A stretch of 64,000 bases of DNA from Sepioteuthis lessoniana (GCA_963585895.1 OY757913.1:109429732-109493731), one strand, 5' to 3'. Positions 12,491 to 63,120 are shown, counted from the stretch's first letter. The notes: generated from the sequence alone by a model not told the origin. Numbers and translations: made by a program.

Positions 12491-13910
12491 AAAAGTAAAG
12501 GTAGCAACCATAGTCGAGGACGACTCATGGGCTCTCTTTTCAATAGCTACTACACTGAGATGGAGGGTAGGTTGCTACTCCTTTCCCTGGATTGCTCCAC
12601 TTTACCATTGATCCATACTTTATAATGCTGAGTGTTAATACATCTTTCATCATTTTTTTTAAGTACAACAGTTATCATCCTTTAGAAACAAAAAATAAAC
12701 AAATTTAACCATTTGATCCTGTATTTTATTCAGACTAAGCACTATTTTACTATACATTGTAAGTCCAATATTTCAGACACTGGAGAATCACATCAAATGC
12801 TACAATTAAAAGGTTTAATATAGTAACCATTTACAGCTGTTCTTTTAGGATAGCTTGACCATGAAGTAAAGTGTAAATGTTTGCTAAATTATTATGCATG
12901 TCATTTTTGTAAGCCCAGGTACAAGGTATCTGAGGACTTAAGGTTCAAAGGGTTAAATATACAATAAATTATTCATTGTCTACATTGCTTCAATTCAGAG
13001 ATGCCTAATACATTGATCCTGATTGTCTGGTAGATAACAGGCCATTCAAAAAGAAATTTTTTTTCAGATGTTAGCCTTTCTTCCCTTTGGCAGGTACCAC
13101 TTGATTGGTGTACAAGACACCAAGTCAGCTATTACTTAAAACTAATTTTCATTCATCACATTCTCATAAGAAAATTATTAAGTTTATGTTACCATTCTAT
13201 CATGACTGATAATCATTTAGAAGCCGACTTGATCCTAGCTACCAACAGTTAATGTCTGGACTACGTAATCCTGGCTGACTCCATTCACTATAAGTCATCA
13301 GAGTAAGGTAGTGACCATAAATGTACTTGTGTCGTAAGGGCTCATGCAATTTGGTTTGTTTTCTTTGTTTAATGGTGTATCAACTTTTGTGGGTTATTTA
13401 ATGCCAAAACCATGTAGAACAGCTGCAGCTGGAGGTCCATGCAGTGATGCAAGTACACAAACACATTGTATATACAAAGTCTACTCAATATATATATAAA
13501 TAGATACATTTAGCATTTTTAATACATGTAGATCATTTTTACATGGACTTTTTAAAAGTAGTGTTCAAACGGAAAAATCTGGGCAACCATTTTAATTGCT
13601 TTGAATAAATTTTAGCTTTAAAACTAAAATTTCAGAAATAAATCTATTTATCTAAAATAATTCATTATGATGACATTGTTTTTTCAGAAAGGAACTCCAA
13701 GAGAAATGTACAATGAATGCGCAGAAAAAAATCTTGCAGGACTATGAGCGTACAAAAGAAGATTTCTACCGACTTGAATTGGACAGGCTGAATGAAATAC
13801 ACCCAATCAACCGATCAAATGTACGGGCTTCTTATTTTGCTTACTTCCAGAACACGCCTGGATCTCGAAAGGCAATTTATGATTGCATCCAAAAAAATAC
13901 CCAGAAATAG
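2565..13910 (+). CDS. Unidentified three-exon gene (3' part), 166 residues visible
   Basis: Exons 2565-2710, 7666-7797 and 13688-13910 join with matching phases. Each has a pyrimidine-rich AG acceptor and, where needed, a GTAAGT or GTGAGA donor, and only one frame of the first exon is open. The 166 residues end in a stop, with an AATAAA signal 76 bases beyond. The protein is basic and soluble-looking: PHAPYPGYRSRQTALGL near the visible start, a Ser/Thr-rich middle, and a C-terminal third rich in Lys/Glu with the striking motif YFAYFQNTPGSRKAIYD. I do not recognise the family. Upstream exons including the start codon were not found, so they probably lie left of the window. Proximity to DRC1 hints at, but does not show, a ciliary role. 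Confidence 0.75.
2711..2930. repeat. Intron start with (CA)n tract
   Basis: The (AC)n tract with a few CG steps occupies about 2815-2856; the rest of this intron start holds nothing else. Confidence 0.7.
2972..3515 (+). pseudogene. Degenerate retroelement-associated PD-(D/E)XK-like nuclease fragment
   Basis: The frame reads DVDRQLAFPTEI, RPDLVIWSVNSKK, then VIIAELKISFE and a charged RKLKKYEDLRE segment. A stop follows at 3317-3319, but the same frame goes on with FPLEIGCQGFI. The D...ExK spacing looks like a PD-(D/E)XK nuclease core. Similar ORF tails are widespread in mollusc and cnidarian retroelement genes, as I recall; I cannot assign the parent element. No start and at least one in-frame stop make this a relic. 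Confidence 0.6.
3650..3724. repeat. (TA)n then (GATA)n microsatellites
   Basis: TA dinucleotides run to about 3676 and GATA tetranucleotides cover 3690-3724. Confidence 0.95.
4114..4170. repeat. (CA)n/(TA)n microsatellite
   Basis: CA repeats with CG interruptions pass into a short TA run and then GAGA. Confidence 0.9.
4628..5228 (-). mobile_element. LINE copy 3, 3' end only, antisense, with nested SINE
   Basis: Reading the minus strand from about 5228, the sequence matches the C-terminal part of copies 1 and 2 (KMKRSFFQAAVVSILLYGC, HPTRRQLYGHLPP, AGHCWRS) and ends in (ATG)n. A possible 5-bp duplication CCATT flanks it. The frame is interrupted by a SINE with its own 15-bp duplication. Missing everything upstream of the thumb region, it is a dead 5'-truncated copy. 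Confidence 0.85.
4850..4975 (-). mobile_element. Short tRNA-like SINE with 15-bp target duplication
   Basis: GCTTCTCCAGCAGTG occurs at 4850-4864 and again at 4961-4975, flanking a 96-bp insert. On the minus strand the insert carries GAGTTCGAGTCTC, a tRNA B-box match. The duplicated bases belong to LINE copy 3, so the SINE is younger than that LINE. Confidence 0.75.
5491..5635 (+). pseudogene. Older LINE RT relic
   Basis: One frame reads VDQFTYLGRYIPSTVNDV and GKAWTVMERLSILWKADPSDKI. It aligns with VDKFTYLGSSV...KAWTAIDRLSIIWKSDLTDKM of copies 1 and 2, but it is clearly a more divergent family. Only about 48 codons remain. Confidence 0.7.
5639..5818 (-). mobile_element. SINE family S3, partial
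   Basis: Reverse complement of the S3 body: starts TTTACCCACCCCTCC and carries AACAGGTTTGAATTCA. A (GA)n run ends it. Bases 5819-6190 show no feature apart from small CATCATCAT runs. Confidence 0.6.
6190..6485 (-). mobile_element. SINE family S3
   Basis: Reverse-oriented copy from the 'TTTACATACCCCTCC' tail to the tRNA-like head at about 6430-6485 (GAATTGAATTCAGGTCG, CCATTTCCTAAAACAG). Confidence 0.7.
6797..7045. repeat. Diverged direct repeat pair
   Basis: About 80 bases at 6797-6880 (GTTATGGCAACTGCTAACG...GAGCAAATAATCGACA) recur at 6965-7045 (GTTATAGCAATTGTTAATG...AAGCAAATAATTGACA). The second copy is open as IAIVNAVWISQKIFPKEKQ, the first is broken. Possibly an old transposon fragment; not identified. 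The rest of 6490-7140 is featureless apart from a poly(T) run near 6780. Confidence 0.4.
7141..7556 (+). mobile_element. Composite repeat C, short copy
   Basis: Order: GGCTGGGGCTGTAGAATAC head; a box with GTGTCCTAGATATGACAC; 'GGAGTGGTAGCA' with 'CCTATTTATGGGT'; two ~57-bp internal units (TGAATTGTTTGAAATAGAA, ...GTGTACTTATGC); then TTTGGCATTAAATAA and GTTATGCCATAAAACC. This is a good reference copy of the family. Confidence 0.65.
7666..7797 (+). CDS. Unidentified gene, internal exon
   Basis: Acceptor GCATTATTCTTTCAG, donor AG|GTGAGA. The first base completes the codon split at 2710. Encodes a Ser/Thr-rich segment with RSSTFPVVSLEGQNLTKRQ. Confidence 0.75.
8040..8580 (+). mobile_element. Composite repeat C with expanded internal units
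   Basis: Contains ATCTGATGGTGAGG, 'GGAGTGGTAGCACCTGATAG', then at least four ~57-bp units based on AAACTGAATTGTTTCAAATA, closing with GACTTGGCATTAAATAAC. Confidence 0.65.
9120..9630 (+). mobile_element. Composite repeat C
   Basis: Head CAATAAAATATGCTAACTAC and CATCTCTGCAGAGGGGTAAG, middle box CAATCTGATAGTGAGGCTCC, tail TTTGGCATTAAATAACCTAC and GCCATAAAACC. Confidence 0.65.
9740..10745 (-). mobile_element. Fragments of composite repeat C, mostly reverse
   Basis: Several partial copies: the GGCATATCAACC-type end at about 9790 and 10130-10190, 'TTGCACACAG' units at 10240-10470, and a reverse middle box at 10490-10670 (CCTAACAGGTACTACCAG, GAGTGGACCTGGGA). The borders between fragments are not resolved. 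Confidence 0.5.
10893..11090. repeat. Tandem duplication of 99 bp
   Basis: Two adjacent 99-bp copies differ at only a few bases (e.g. AAAATTTGATTTGG versus AAAATTTCATTTGG). Both hold AAGCTAGAATTAAAATTT and GCACAGTCCCACTTG. Confidence 0.9.
11388..11570 (+). mobile_element. SINE family S1
   Basis: tRNA-like head (TAGCTAATGTGCTGAACTGC, B-box-like GAGTTCAATCTCC), body with CACTTTCAGACTAATACCC, tail with AATAACCCATGAAGGTTG. Confidence 0.7.
11628..11800 (+). mobile_element. Repeat with hammerhead-like core, copy 1
   Basis: GTTCGACATGAAACACC, AGAAGAAGGCTGAAGG, ATCGGCCAAAACGTTG and GATGAAGACAATAGTCC appear in the same order as in 50760-50875. The core resembles a degenerate CUGANGA...GGCC-GAAA arrangement as in Penelope-type and retrozyme elements. 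Relationship inferred. Confidence 0.4.
12137..12366 (+). mobile_element. SINE family S1, near full length
   Basis: Begins CACATGGCATAATGGATAAC (A-box-like region), B-box-like GAGTTCAAACTCC, then the TTTGGCATTAAATAAC and GATATGCCATTAAACAAAG tail. Confidence 0.75.
12450..12487. repeat. (AT)n microsatellite
   Basis: Uninterrupted AT run adjoining an S2 SINE. Confidence 0.95.
12488..12645 (-). mobile_element. SINE family S2, 3' part
   Basis: Reverse copy starting AGTAAAGGTAGCAACC and AGTCGAGGACGACTC, passing AATAGCTACTACACTGAGAT and GGATTGCTCCACTTTACC. The tRNA-like head is missing. Bases 12646-13350 hold nothing recognisable. Confidence 0.7.
13352..13425 (-). mobile_element. SINE family S1, tail fragment
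   Basis: TTTCTTTGTTTAATGGTG, TATCAACTTTTGTGGG and TTATTTAATGCCAAAACC only. Confidence 0.65.
13688..13910 (+). CDS. Unidentified gene, last exon
   Basis: Acceptor TTGTTTTTTCAG; the first base completes the Arg codon split at 7797; 74 codons including TAG. Charged helical stretch (QKKILQDYERTKEDFYRLE), then HPINRSNVRASYFAYFQNTP. No intron follows before the polyadenylation signal. Confidence 0.8.
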
Positions 13911-13985
13911 AAATTCTAGTTGAGGAATTGAAACACTCTTTACTCTGATCTGATAGAGAAAGTGAAAAAAAAAATACCTTAGCTT

Positions 13986-13991
13986 AATAAA
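13986..13991 (+). promoter_or_regulatory. Polyadenylation signal of the unidentified gene
   Basis: AATAAA 76 bases after the stop codon. Bases 13992-14400 show no feature. Confidence 0.6.
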
Positions 13992-14404
13992 AAGAAAAAT
14001 ATGAGCTCAATGTTTTAACTTTTTTTTATTACTTATGATGCATAAACTGAATTTACAAAGAAAAAGAATTTCTGAGATTTCAAGTAATAAGATAATATAC
14101 ATGAAAGATGAAAAAAATTATAACATTATTTACAAAAGATCTTTCATTTCAAAGGAGTGAGTACCACACAACCACTTAATAATTTAGATAGTGTAATGGT
14201 TATTGTAAAGTCTTTATATCTGAGGTAATGGATACTTGCTAGGTATGGACTATTACCAAGATGAATCGATAAGATGGATGGTGATTAAAGACAGAGGGAA
14301 AACGAACATCTGCTGCTATGCCTGGTACATTCCTTTATTGACCAAATCCCCCGGATGTGGTAGGGGCCGTAACCTCTCTGGCATCAGAGGTTATTTCCCT
14401 TTTG

Positions 14405-14665
14405 TTAGTTAGGATATTACAGTTATCATTGTAGGAAATGGACACAGCAACTAAGGTTCAAATCCTGGATGTGGCAGTTTGTATTTCACATAGCACTAAT
14501 ACCTTTAAGAAAGGCATGTCTCCCAATCCCTCCTCCTAGCTATGAGTAAATAATAGGTCAGACTGGGTTCTTTAGCCTTGGTTAGGCAACCAGTCTAGCG
14601 AGAAAACCAAATTCAAACCAGTTTTATTTCACTTAAAAATTGACCAAGTGTCAAATACTACTCAC
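14405..14665 (+). mobile_element. SINE family S3
   Basis: Head ATTACAGTTATCATTGTAGG and GGTTCAAATCCTGGATG (B box), body with GACTGGGTTCTTTAGCC, tail TTAAAAATTGACCAAGTGTC. Confidence 0.75.
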
Positions 14666-14667
14666 AA

Positions 14668-14800
14668 GGGTTTGGTTTCTTTAGTGGCATATCAACCTTC
14701 ATGGATTATTTAATGCCAATGCAATCTTTGTAGAGCAGTTGTGGTACTGTTTAACCCATAGCTGGGAGAGGGTTTGGGTATACAAACTCAATAATAGTGA
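14668..14800 (-). mobile_element. SINE family S1, tail half
   Basis: Reverse copy beginning GGTTTGGTTTCTTTAGTGG, directly abutting the preceding S3 copy. Confidence 0.65.
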
Positions 14801-14849
14801 ATCATAATTTTTGTCTCCTGTAATTGAATATTTTGGAAATTTATACTCA

Positions 14850-15115
14850 CTCAACCCCTCAAACACCAGCAGGATGTGATAGAAGGTCAATTCTTAAATG
14901 GAGTAAAGCTGGTTTGAATTCAGAGTTTTCCTTCTAGACTAACCAAGCCTAAAAAAAACAGTCTGCCCTACTGTTTACGTATAGCTGGGAACGGAAGAAA
15001 GAGATTTATGCCTTTCCCAAGCAAATTAATGCTAAATAAAATGCAAACCACCTCAGCCAGGATTTGAACTTGGATCACCAATTCCATTTTCTATTATGAT
15101 AACCATGATGCTAAT
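14850..15115 (-). mobile_element. SINE family S3
   Basis: Reverse copy from TATACTCACTCAACCCCTC to the tRNA-like head (GATTTGAACTTGGATCACC). Bases 15116-16155 show no feature I can name. Confidence 0.7.
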
Positions 15116-16159
15116 ATGTTGCAAATTTTTCTTAGAGAGAACATCAATTAGTTGCATCACTTGACACTGGGAGAATGGCAAGATGACAAAAATAAAGGCC
15201 AAAGGTTGAGCAACATTCCATCAGTAAATATCCTGCTTTTGTTTTTTATGTATAGATCTTTTGAATGAATTAACTTATGAAACAAGTCTATTTCAAAAGA
15301 AAAATTCTGGAAATATTTGTAAAAAGTTAATCAACCAAAATATTTGGATACACAAAATATTCACTTTTTGATTCAATTGTCAGGAAAATAGCCAATTTAA
15401 AGATGTAATAATTTATCATTATTCTCCAAACCAAATATGAAATTCTGAGAGATATTTTTTTTATTAATATTTATATCAGAGTAGAAAGTTTGGTAGAACT
15501 CACACGGAGAAACAACATTCACCAATTTGGCACAACTCATTTTAGTGAAAAGTCTTGTAATTGCCTAGTCTTTTTGTGGCTGTAATCATTTATGGGCTGT
15601 ATATGTTCACAGGCTAACCTATCTCTCCTCACACACATTGTTTCTTGGTTTGGTCAAAATTGTACAAGCCACAAGTTAGCTCCAGGGTTATAAAAAAAAA
15701 ATAAAAATAAAATCATATGGCCATCTTTATCAATGATGATTTCTCTTCTAGTTTATCCTGTTTAGGAGGGGGAGGTGATACTTTGCAATATAGACTCAAG
15801 CGTTAATCCCTCACAATCAAGATATGGATGCCAGATGAAAGCTTGGTCAGTTTCCTTATCCCTCTCTGTCCAGTGGCCAGCTCCTAACTGTTGTCTATTC
15901 TTATGCCCAACTATGGTGGGCAGGAAGAGAGCCCTTGACATGGCCCAATCACCACAAATTATCTGTTTCACCCCTGATCACTCCTTTTAATTTATATGTA
16001 GTTCTAACTTCCAGAAAAAAATGTGCATCCAGGCACAGAAAAAGCTTTTAATCACATTATGTAACATTTTCCTCATTTACAAATCTTGAGAGGAAAGATA
16101 TTGATATGTTTTCTCATAGGTCTTTATTCCTTTCTACATTTATCTGATGAAGAGCAGAT

Positions 16160-16500
16160 AATTACCGTATTTGATGGTGTATAAGACGCACCTCAATTTC
16201 AGCAGAACAAATCAAGAAAAAAGCAAAGTAATAATATTAAACGTGATGAAATTAATATAATGAATATTATCAATGATAACACTTTTAATCTGCATAATAG
16301 CGTTTTAAATGATGACAATAGGTATATGAAAGTTACTCTAAAGTCTAAGCTAATAAGTGTTGCCAAGTAGCTAATTTGGCTGACTATCGCAAATTTTAAA
16401 CCTACGTATCAGATATAAGATGCAATGGAATTTTAAGATATCTTTAGTAAAAAAAAAAATTAAAAAAAAATATAATGGTGTGCCTTATATGATGTTAAAT
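16160..16500. mobile_element. Possible MITE-like element with degenerate inverted ends
   Basis: Starts TACCGTATTTGATGGTGTA followed by TAAGACGCACC and ends near ATGGTGTGCCTTATATGA, a rough inverse. The TATAAGACGCACC motif recurs in many animal repeat families, as I recall. No clear target duplication. Confidence 0.35.
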
Positions 16501-16689
16501 ACTTGGTCTCAATCAAGTATTTTAGCCATTATGCCACTGAGGCTCCCACATAGGTAATTAGAATTCTTAAGCCGATTTGATGAGACAAGACTATTTTAAT
16601 AAATGGGGAAAACTCCATATTGTATTTATTATCTCCCCTCGAATAGAAAGGCTAAGATTTGTTTAATAACCTAGCTTAATTTGGCAACA

Positions 16690-17420
16690 AGTCAAAATTG
16701 TGGCACCCAGTTAGAATCGAACTCACCAGCAATGATCCAACTACTACAAGAGGCACAAAATCAGTTTGAATTTTGTTTAACAGCATATCAACCTCTGTGG
16801 GTCACATTTAATACCAGAAGGGTTAAATTGATTTTGTTTTTTGCGCATGTTTTAGGATATGAGTTTTGGGTTGTTTTATTATATTTGGCTAGATTTTGAT
16901 TGGTTTGGTTTTATAGCATATCAACCATTTCAGGTTACTTAATGTCAAATCCATTTTTATACATATTTATAAATACAGTTTTCTTTACACTCAGTAAAAT
17001 GTAAAAACAGTTCCATTTCAAATAATTCAGTTTAACATAAGTACACAGTTTAAATGTCAAAAAACAGTTTTTCATAAATTGATTTGGTTTTGTCATCAAA
17101 CATTGCAAACTGTTCAACACCAAATCCTGTTTAGACTTATATATTAAATACACATGGTGTGTCAACCTTTTTCTAATAAGATTTTTTTAAACCCAAGCTC
17201 ATTTTTCTTCACAGTTAAATGATTTCAGATATTTCTTGTTATACAAATCATTCTATTTACTTTTCCTCATTTGTTTGTACACAGTTAAATGATTTCCAGA
17301 GTTGCTATGTAATAGTAACAATTTAACATCAGTCATTTGTTTGTACACATTTAAATTGATATGTAAGAGATTAACATTTAAAAAGGTGAGTGAGCTTATA
17401 AGTTGACCCACAGTTAAATA
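16690..17420 (-). mobile_element. S1 head fragment and composite C fragments
   Basis: 16690-16760 is a reverse tRNA-like head (AATCGAACTCACCAGC). 16895-17170 is a reverse C end (ATTGGTTTGGTTTTATAGC, TTTACACTCAGTAAAATG units). 17200-17420 holds further 'CACAGTTAAATG' units. Bases 17421-18210 hold nothing recognisable. Confidence 0.5.
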
Positions 17421-18214
17421 GTTTCAAGTATTGTAGTTATTTAATACTTTAAGATTAAGGCTGGCAACTACACAGTCTGCATCACTATCCATACTTTCTA
17501 TAAAATGGGTTCTTCCTAGGGGTTTTATTGATCCCTGAGCATTGCAGTGTCTATTGATTTGTATAGGTAACTTTGCTCTTGAGGGCATTTTGAATGTACT
17601 TCCTGGTTTTGCATTTTTTATTTTGGTGTTCATCTATTTTCCCAGTTTGGCAAATGGAAGCTTTTGTTTCCATAGACATGCTGGATCTATTTTTTTTTTT
17701 ATGCAGCACCCAGTAAGAATCAAAATCACAAGCTATTTGAAAGTTCTCTACATGACATGTTACAACTGCATACATACCATGGGCAACACCATGTTTGTTG
17801 TGGAGCTTCAAGCCCAAAGGAATGCATATGGGATTAATAGTACAGCCGATGAATGTAGGTTGATAGAGGGAATGTATGTTGCATTGTTAGCACCAGACTG
17901 CTATATGGAAAGTGGAACATACAAAGCATACTTGGCTCTTTAACTTGTTCTTTCTACAAAGGATGGTTGAATTCTCATTTGTTGCTTCCTGAAAACAAGG
18001 TTTCCCAACTCCCTTTTAGGTGTAAGCTATTAGGCCTGTCATGTTAATAATAACCAACATAAACAAAAGGAATTTCAGTTTTACTATTTGATCATTTTTC
18101 CACAATCAACTTTTTAAAACAAAAAGGAAGGGAGAGTGACTCACTTCTGATACAAACGAGTTTTTGATTTGGAAGATCAAAACCATTCATCAACTTTGGT
18201 AATTGACTACTCTC

Positions 18215-18470
18215 TTCAATGTGACTGTATATATAAGTTGGCGACTGTAGTCGAGGGCGACACAAAGGCTTCTTTTACAATAGCTACAACACAAAGGTGT
18301 AAGGGAAGGCACTACACCTTTCCCTAGATTGCTCCACACATTATGCCGAGTGTTAAGTAAGTAGGCATCAAGTATAATTTTTTGAGTCTTTGGTATGACT
18401 CGACCTGGGATTGAACCTCGGTCTCCAGGACATTGACAAACACTCAACCAACTAGACCAATTGGTCAGTA
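18215..18470 (-). mobile_element. SINE family S2, near full length
   Basis: Reverse copy: AGTTGGCGACTGTAGTCG (3' end), GCTCCACACATTATGCC, then TGACTCGACCTGGGATTGAA and CAACCAACTAGACCAATTGG at the tRNA-like head. Confidence 0.8.
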
Positions 18471-18589
18471 TACAAGCAACCCAATAAAAAGCTCAACTTC
18501 CAAGGATCTCTATGAAATCACCAAAATTCCATTTCTGATTAGACATCAACTATTTTTTTAAACCCACAATATCAATATAAATTCGATTT

Positions 18590-19180
18590 AAGGGATATTC
18601 TCTTGTAATATAATGGCAGAGGGATTTCGTTCTATATATCTTGCCTTTCAGTTTAGTTAGGCTGAGAACCTTTCGCTTAGTACATGGGTTAGTCAGGTGC
18701 AACATGAGTGCAGGTGTTCACACGCATGCGGGTAAGATGTGTCATTCAGATATGTCAAAATAAAAATCCCAGATAGAAGTATGACCAGGGGATGTGAATG
18801 ACGTCATGCACCAGAAGCGTGCGTGGAGGATTTTGGGAGATTTGAAAAAGTCAGTTAGCCGAGTCTTACTGTCTGAAAAAGGGTGACTTTCGCTTGCTTG
18901 CCGAGGCCTTGAGGCGGGTGCCACACATGTTGGGGGGGGGGCAGATGGAAAAGCCAGCATAGAAAGATTGTGCCTCTCTCCTTATGTCAAAAAACCTTTT
19001 AACTCAAAAGGTAATAAAAAGTTTTGTACCTGAACTAAGAAGTCATGTTTTTCGTGTTTCCTATGTTCTATGTATATATGTTATGAACATTCTATGTACG
19101 TTTCACATATCCGTATCATAGGTATGTTATACTCTTACCACTATAAACCACCTTAGACCTAATTTAACCAGTCTGCGTGA
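18590..19180. other. Unclassified GC-richer block
   Basis: Less AT-rich than its surroundings, with a G10 run near 18931, a TATATATC box at 18633 and AATAAA at about 19012. It could be a decayed LTR, but I found no convincing TG...CA ends or target duplication. Confidence 0.25.
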
Positions 19181-20381
19181 TTTCAACAAATTGCCAGTTG
19201 TCTGGGATTTTCATTAATTTTAAACTTTTCATTCAAGGAGTTCTTTTACCACTAAAAACTAACTCAATTCAACCAGACTGTCAGCATAAAATTTTAACTG
19301 TGTAGACCAACAAGTTTACATCTTTGTCACACTACACTTCTATTCCTTTGTTTGACTAGGTCATTGCTTCATCTAAAACTATCTTAAAAACCAAGCAGTA
19401 TCACCAACTTTCTACCTGCTGACATAATGTAACATTTTTTGCTAACCATTACACAAAACACTCCTAGAATGAGGAAGATTAGATCAATTAAAATTATATT
19501 TAATAATAAGTCACTCTTAATCCATAGTTTCAGCTACTTACTATCAAGTTTAGCTTGGTAAAAAGCTAAAAGAAACTCAATGAAGATCAAAATCACTTAC
19601 ATTCTTCAGACCCAGTTAGCTTATCATTGCAAATAATGAAATCATCCTTAAAAATTAACGAAGCTTAGCCAAAATTAGCACCTTGTCACGCCACTTGTGA
19701 GGATCAAACTCACTGCACTAGCAAATTCATGCAATAAGTTATTTTATACAATTTCTAGCATTGCCTAGAACAAAATTTAAAAAATTATATTAAATAAAAT
19801 ATCAACTTTGATTACAAAAAACTACACACATTTTGAATCAGTGGTAAAACAAGTTCAGTTTTCTCTTTTAAACACCTAAGAACATTTTTACATGTAAACT
19901 CCCCTAACCTTGAAATCCATCCATTGTCTTCATCATCCATATGCACAAGCATAATACTTTTAATGATCATATTCAGCCTAAAGGAAATATTTATCGGAGG
20001 CCTACTCAAAAAAGGCGCTGCAAGAACTTTTACTTTATAAATTGTAAATTTTTTTATGCTTAATTTTGGAAGTTTATTTTGCTTATTTTCAAAGCTATTT
20101 TCTGAAGTTTAAAATCTTCAGTGTAAATATCAGGCATTCATTTTACTTTTCTCAATTTCAAACTGATTTTTTTAATCTTTCTACAAAAAACATACACAAC
20201 TTTTATCAAAAAGTGAGACATGAACAGAAAATGCTTTAAATCTATGTAATCATTTCAAGAAAAGATTGGAGAAAAATGATTTTATTTATGTTTATGACCA
20301 ACAGAACTGGAAATATTTTTTGCTTGAAAAGATACTTTGTAAAAGTGTATCCACATAAAGATTTCATAAAAAATATTTAGG

Positions 20382-20417
<36 letters not shown>

Positions 20418-21740
20418 TTTTTTTTTTTTTAAAATAAAATCAACTAATTAAATTTTTGTTAAAATTTTCAGGATTTATTTTTGCTTTAAAAAATGTTTTT
20501 AAGTCAATCACTAGCCTCATTTAATTTAATGAAATTTCTGAATAAATATGGATCAAACATAAAATAAGTGTCAAATAATTCAAATAAAACCTTTTAAATA
20601 TAAAATCTGCACTGAATCATGCAACATAAACTCCAAATGTTTTTATTATAGGAAGATTTTAGCTTATTTTAAAATTACTTTCTGGTTGAGAAAAAATAAA
20701 TTAAAAGAGAAAATATCTCATTAAAATTCATAGTTTTAAATGTTCAATCCACCCACTCAATTTCAGATTAAAATTGAAAATTTCTTTTATTTTATCCTAT
20801 AAAACTGTTTATTTAAAAATTTTTTTTTTTTTTTTTTTTTTTTTTAAATGCTTTTATTCCTTTAGAGAATATCTAATGAAAGATTAAATTTTTCTTTAAT
20901 CATACAAATATTCTGCATTCAAGATCTATGGAAGACAACTAGAAATCCGGATAACCACCCTTGTTTAGTTTCATTTTTACATTCATATGCCACTATTCCC
21001 GTGTCTGTCAGAAGTCCTCACAACACCTCTGCACATAATGCTTTTAAAACACTTGAGGTTATGAATTTCAAAGCACTTATTTAAAAAAAAAAAAAAAAAT
21101 TTAAAGCAACAAGTATCCATTCAACTTTAAATAACTTCAATTAGTTTCTTTATAATAAAAATTCCTGCTAAAATAAAGTTCTTTGACACATGCATAGATT
21201 TCTAAAATTAAGACTTTTCTTGTGCTTTAAATAACCCTGATAACAGCTAATCAGGTGGCACTAGTTTATCATTGGGGGGTGGGGATTAAAGACCTTTCAA
21301 CCATTAACTCATGTTGACAGAAAGACACACCAGCCAGCTAATCTTTTTTAGATTTCACAATCCAGCTAATCAAACATTAGCTTTGTTTGAATAAATGCCT
21401 AAATAATTTCAAAGATCTTAACAGACCCACACATTTAAAATAAAGTATTTTGTTGACAAAAATGAAACAACTTAAAATCACTGTAAAACTGGTTTTAAAT
21501 TTACTAAAGTTTTAATTTTTATGATGAACTTCATACTACTATTTTTCAATTAAAAGAGAAATAAAACTACTTCTTTAATTTCGTAACATTTAAGAAATGA
21601 AAGTTCATGTATTTGCCTATTCTACAACCATTGGTAAAGAATACTTTTTAGTCTTACAAGTTTATTTTGCATGCATATTTTGTACTAACATGTTGCAACA
21701 AAAAGAATATCAAGATCTTAACTGCTTCCACCTACATTAA
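19181..21740. other. Intergenic AT-rich DNA, no feature
   Basis: Only homopolymers stand out: A-run then T-run at 20382-20433, poly(T) at 20818-20845 and poly(A) near 21085. No coding, RNA or repeat signature seen. Confidence 0.6.
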
Positions 21741-21747
21741 GACTCAC

Positions 21748-22000
21748 TATTTGGGTAGAGTGTTCACCAATGGTCCAGGAGACCTGGGTTCAATTCCAGG
21801 TCGCATCATACCAAAGACTTTAAAAATGGTACTTGATACCACCTTGCTTAACATTCAGCAATAAAAGGTACATATCATGGGTAAAGAGCAATACAGGGAA
21901 AGGAGTAGCACCCTCCCCTACACCTTGGTGTAGTAGCTATCAAAAAGGGAGCCTTCTGGCGGTCCTTAACTACAGTCGCCAGCTTTACTTACTTACTTAT
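21748..22000 (+). mobile_element. SINE family S2, full length
   Basis: Head TTTGGGTAGAGTGTTCACC and GACCTGGGTTCAATTCC (A and B boxes of a tRNA-like promoter), body TCCCCTACACCTTGGTGTAG, tail CGCCAGCTTTACTTACTTAC. Confidence 0.85.
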
Positions 22001-22241
22001 TGAAATTATAAACAAAATATATAGATCTTAAAAATGATATACTTGCAATTCTATAAAATAATTTTTATGTGAATCAAAAATTCTGCACAATTTAAGTAGT
22101 ATCAAAAAGGTAACCAATATCAGATGACTTGATATTGTACTAAAAAAGTTATACATTTTTAAATATATAGAAAATATAAAACTATATCCACAAACACACA
22201 CAAAGAAAAAGCCAGAAAAAAAGATTCACGTAAAGGGGCTT

Positions 22242-22247
22242 TTTATT
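22242..22247 (-). promoter_or_regulatory. RPL11: RPL11 polyadenylation signal
   Basis: AATAAA on the minus strand, 21 bases after the RPL11 stop codon; a very short 3' UTR, common for ribosomal protein genes. Confidence 0.7.
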
Positions 22248-22267
22248 TCAATTTTAAAATTATTAGT

Positions 22268-30962
<8,695 letters not shown>

Positions 30963-31246
30963 TCTTGCTAAACCGGAAAGAACGAACTTTGCAATGGTTG
31001 ATGGGAACAAAAAAAGAGGAAATGCCTACAGGCTTACTTTCGAATTTTATTTTTAAGCAAAATCTAAGAATTTGTTAGAATGAATTATATCATCAAATAT
31101 TATTTCAGTTTTATTCTAACTCAGTATTATATAGAAAATTAAATTTAGATAATTTTGAGTACGAAACTTATTACCATGGTAACGAGTGAAACAACAAAAA
31201 AAAAAAAAAACAAGCCAGAAAATTTGGAGACGAAAGAAAACTAAAA
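30963..31246. promoter_or_regulatory. Bidirectional RPL11/DRC1 promoter
   Basis: 284 bases separate the divergent start codons. On the minus strand, CTTTCC at 30980-30975 is a terminal oligopyrimidine (TOP) candidate giving an 18-base leader, typical for ribosomal protein mRNAs. ACCGGAAAG at 30972-30980 on the + strand fits an ETS-type site. A poly(A) run lies at 31193-31210. No TATA box or DRC1 start signal could be fixed. Confidence 0.6.

Positions 31247-63120
<31,874 letters not shown>

Noticed and set aside
17542..17943. 133-codon open frame in intergenic DNA
   Set aside because: Hydrophobic, Cys-rich composition typical of AT-rich random frames; no domain, no promoter or splice context.
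18590..19180. Second solo LTR
   Set aside because: TATA-like and AATAAA words exist but no TG...CA ends with matching flanks could be found.
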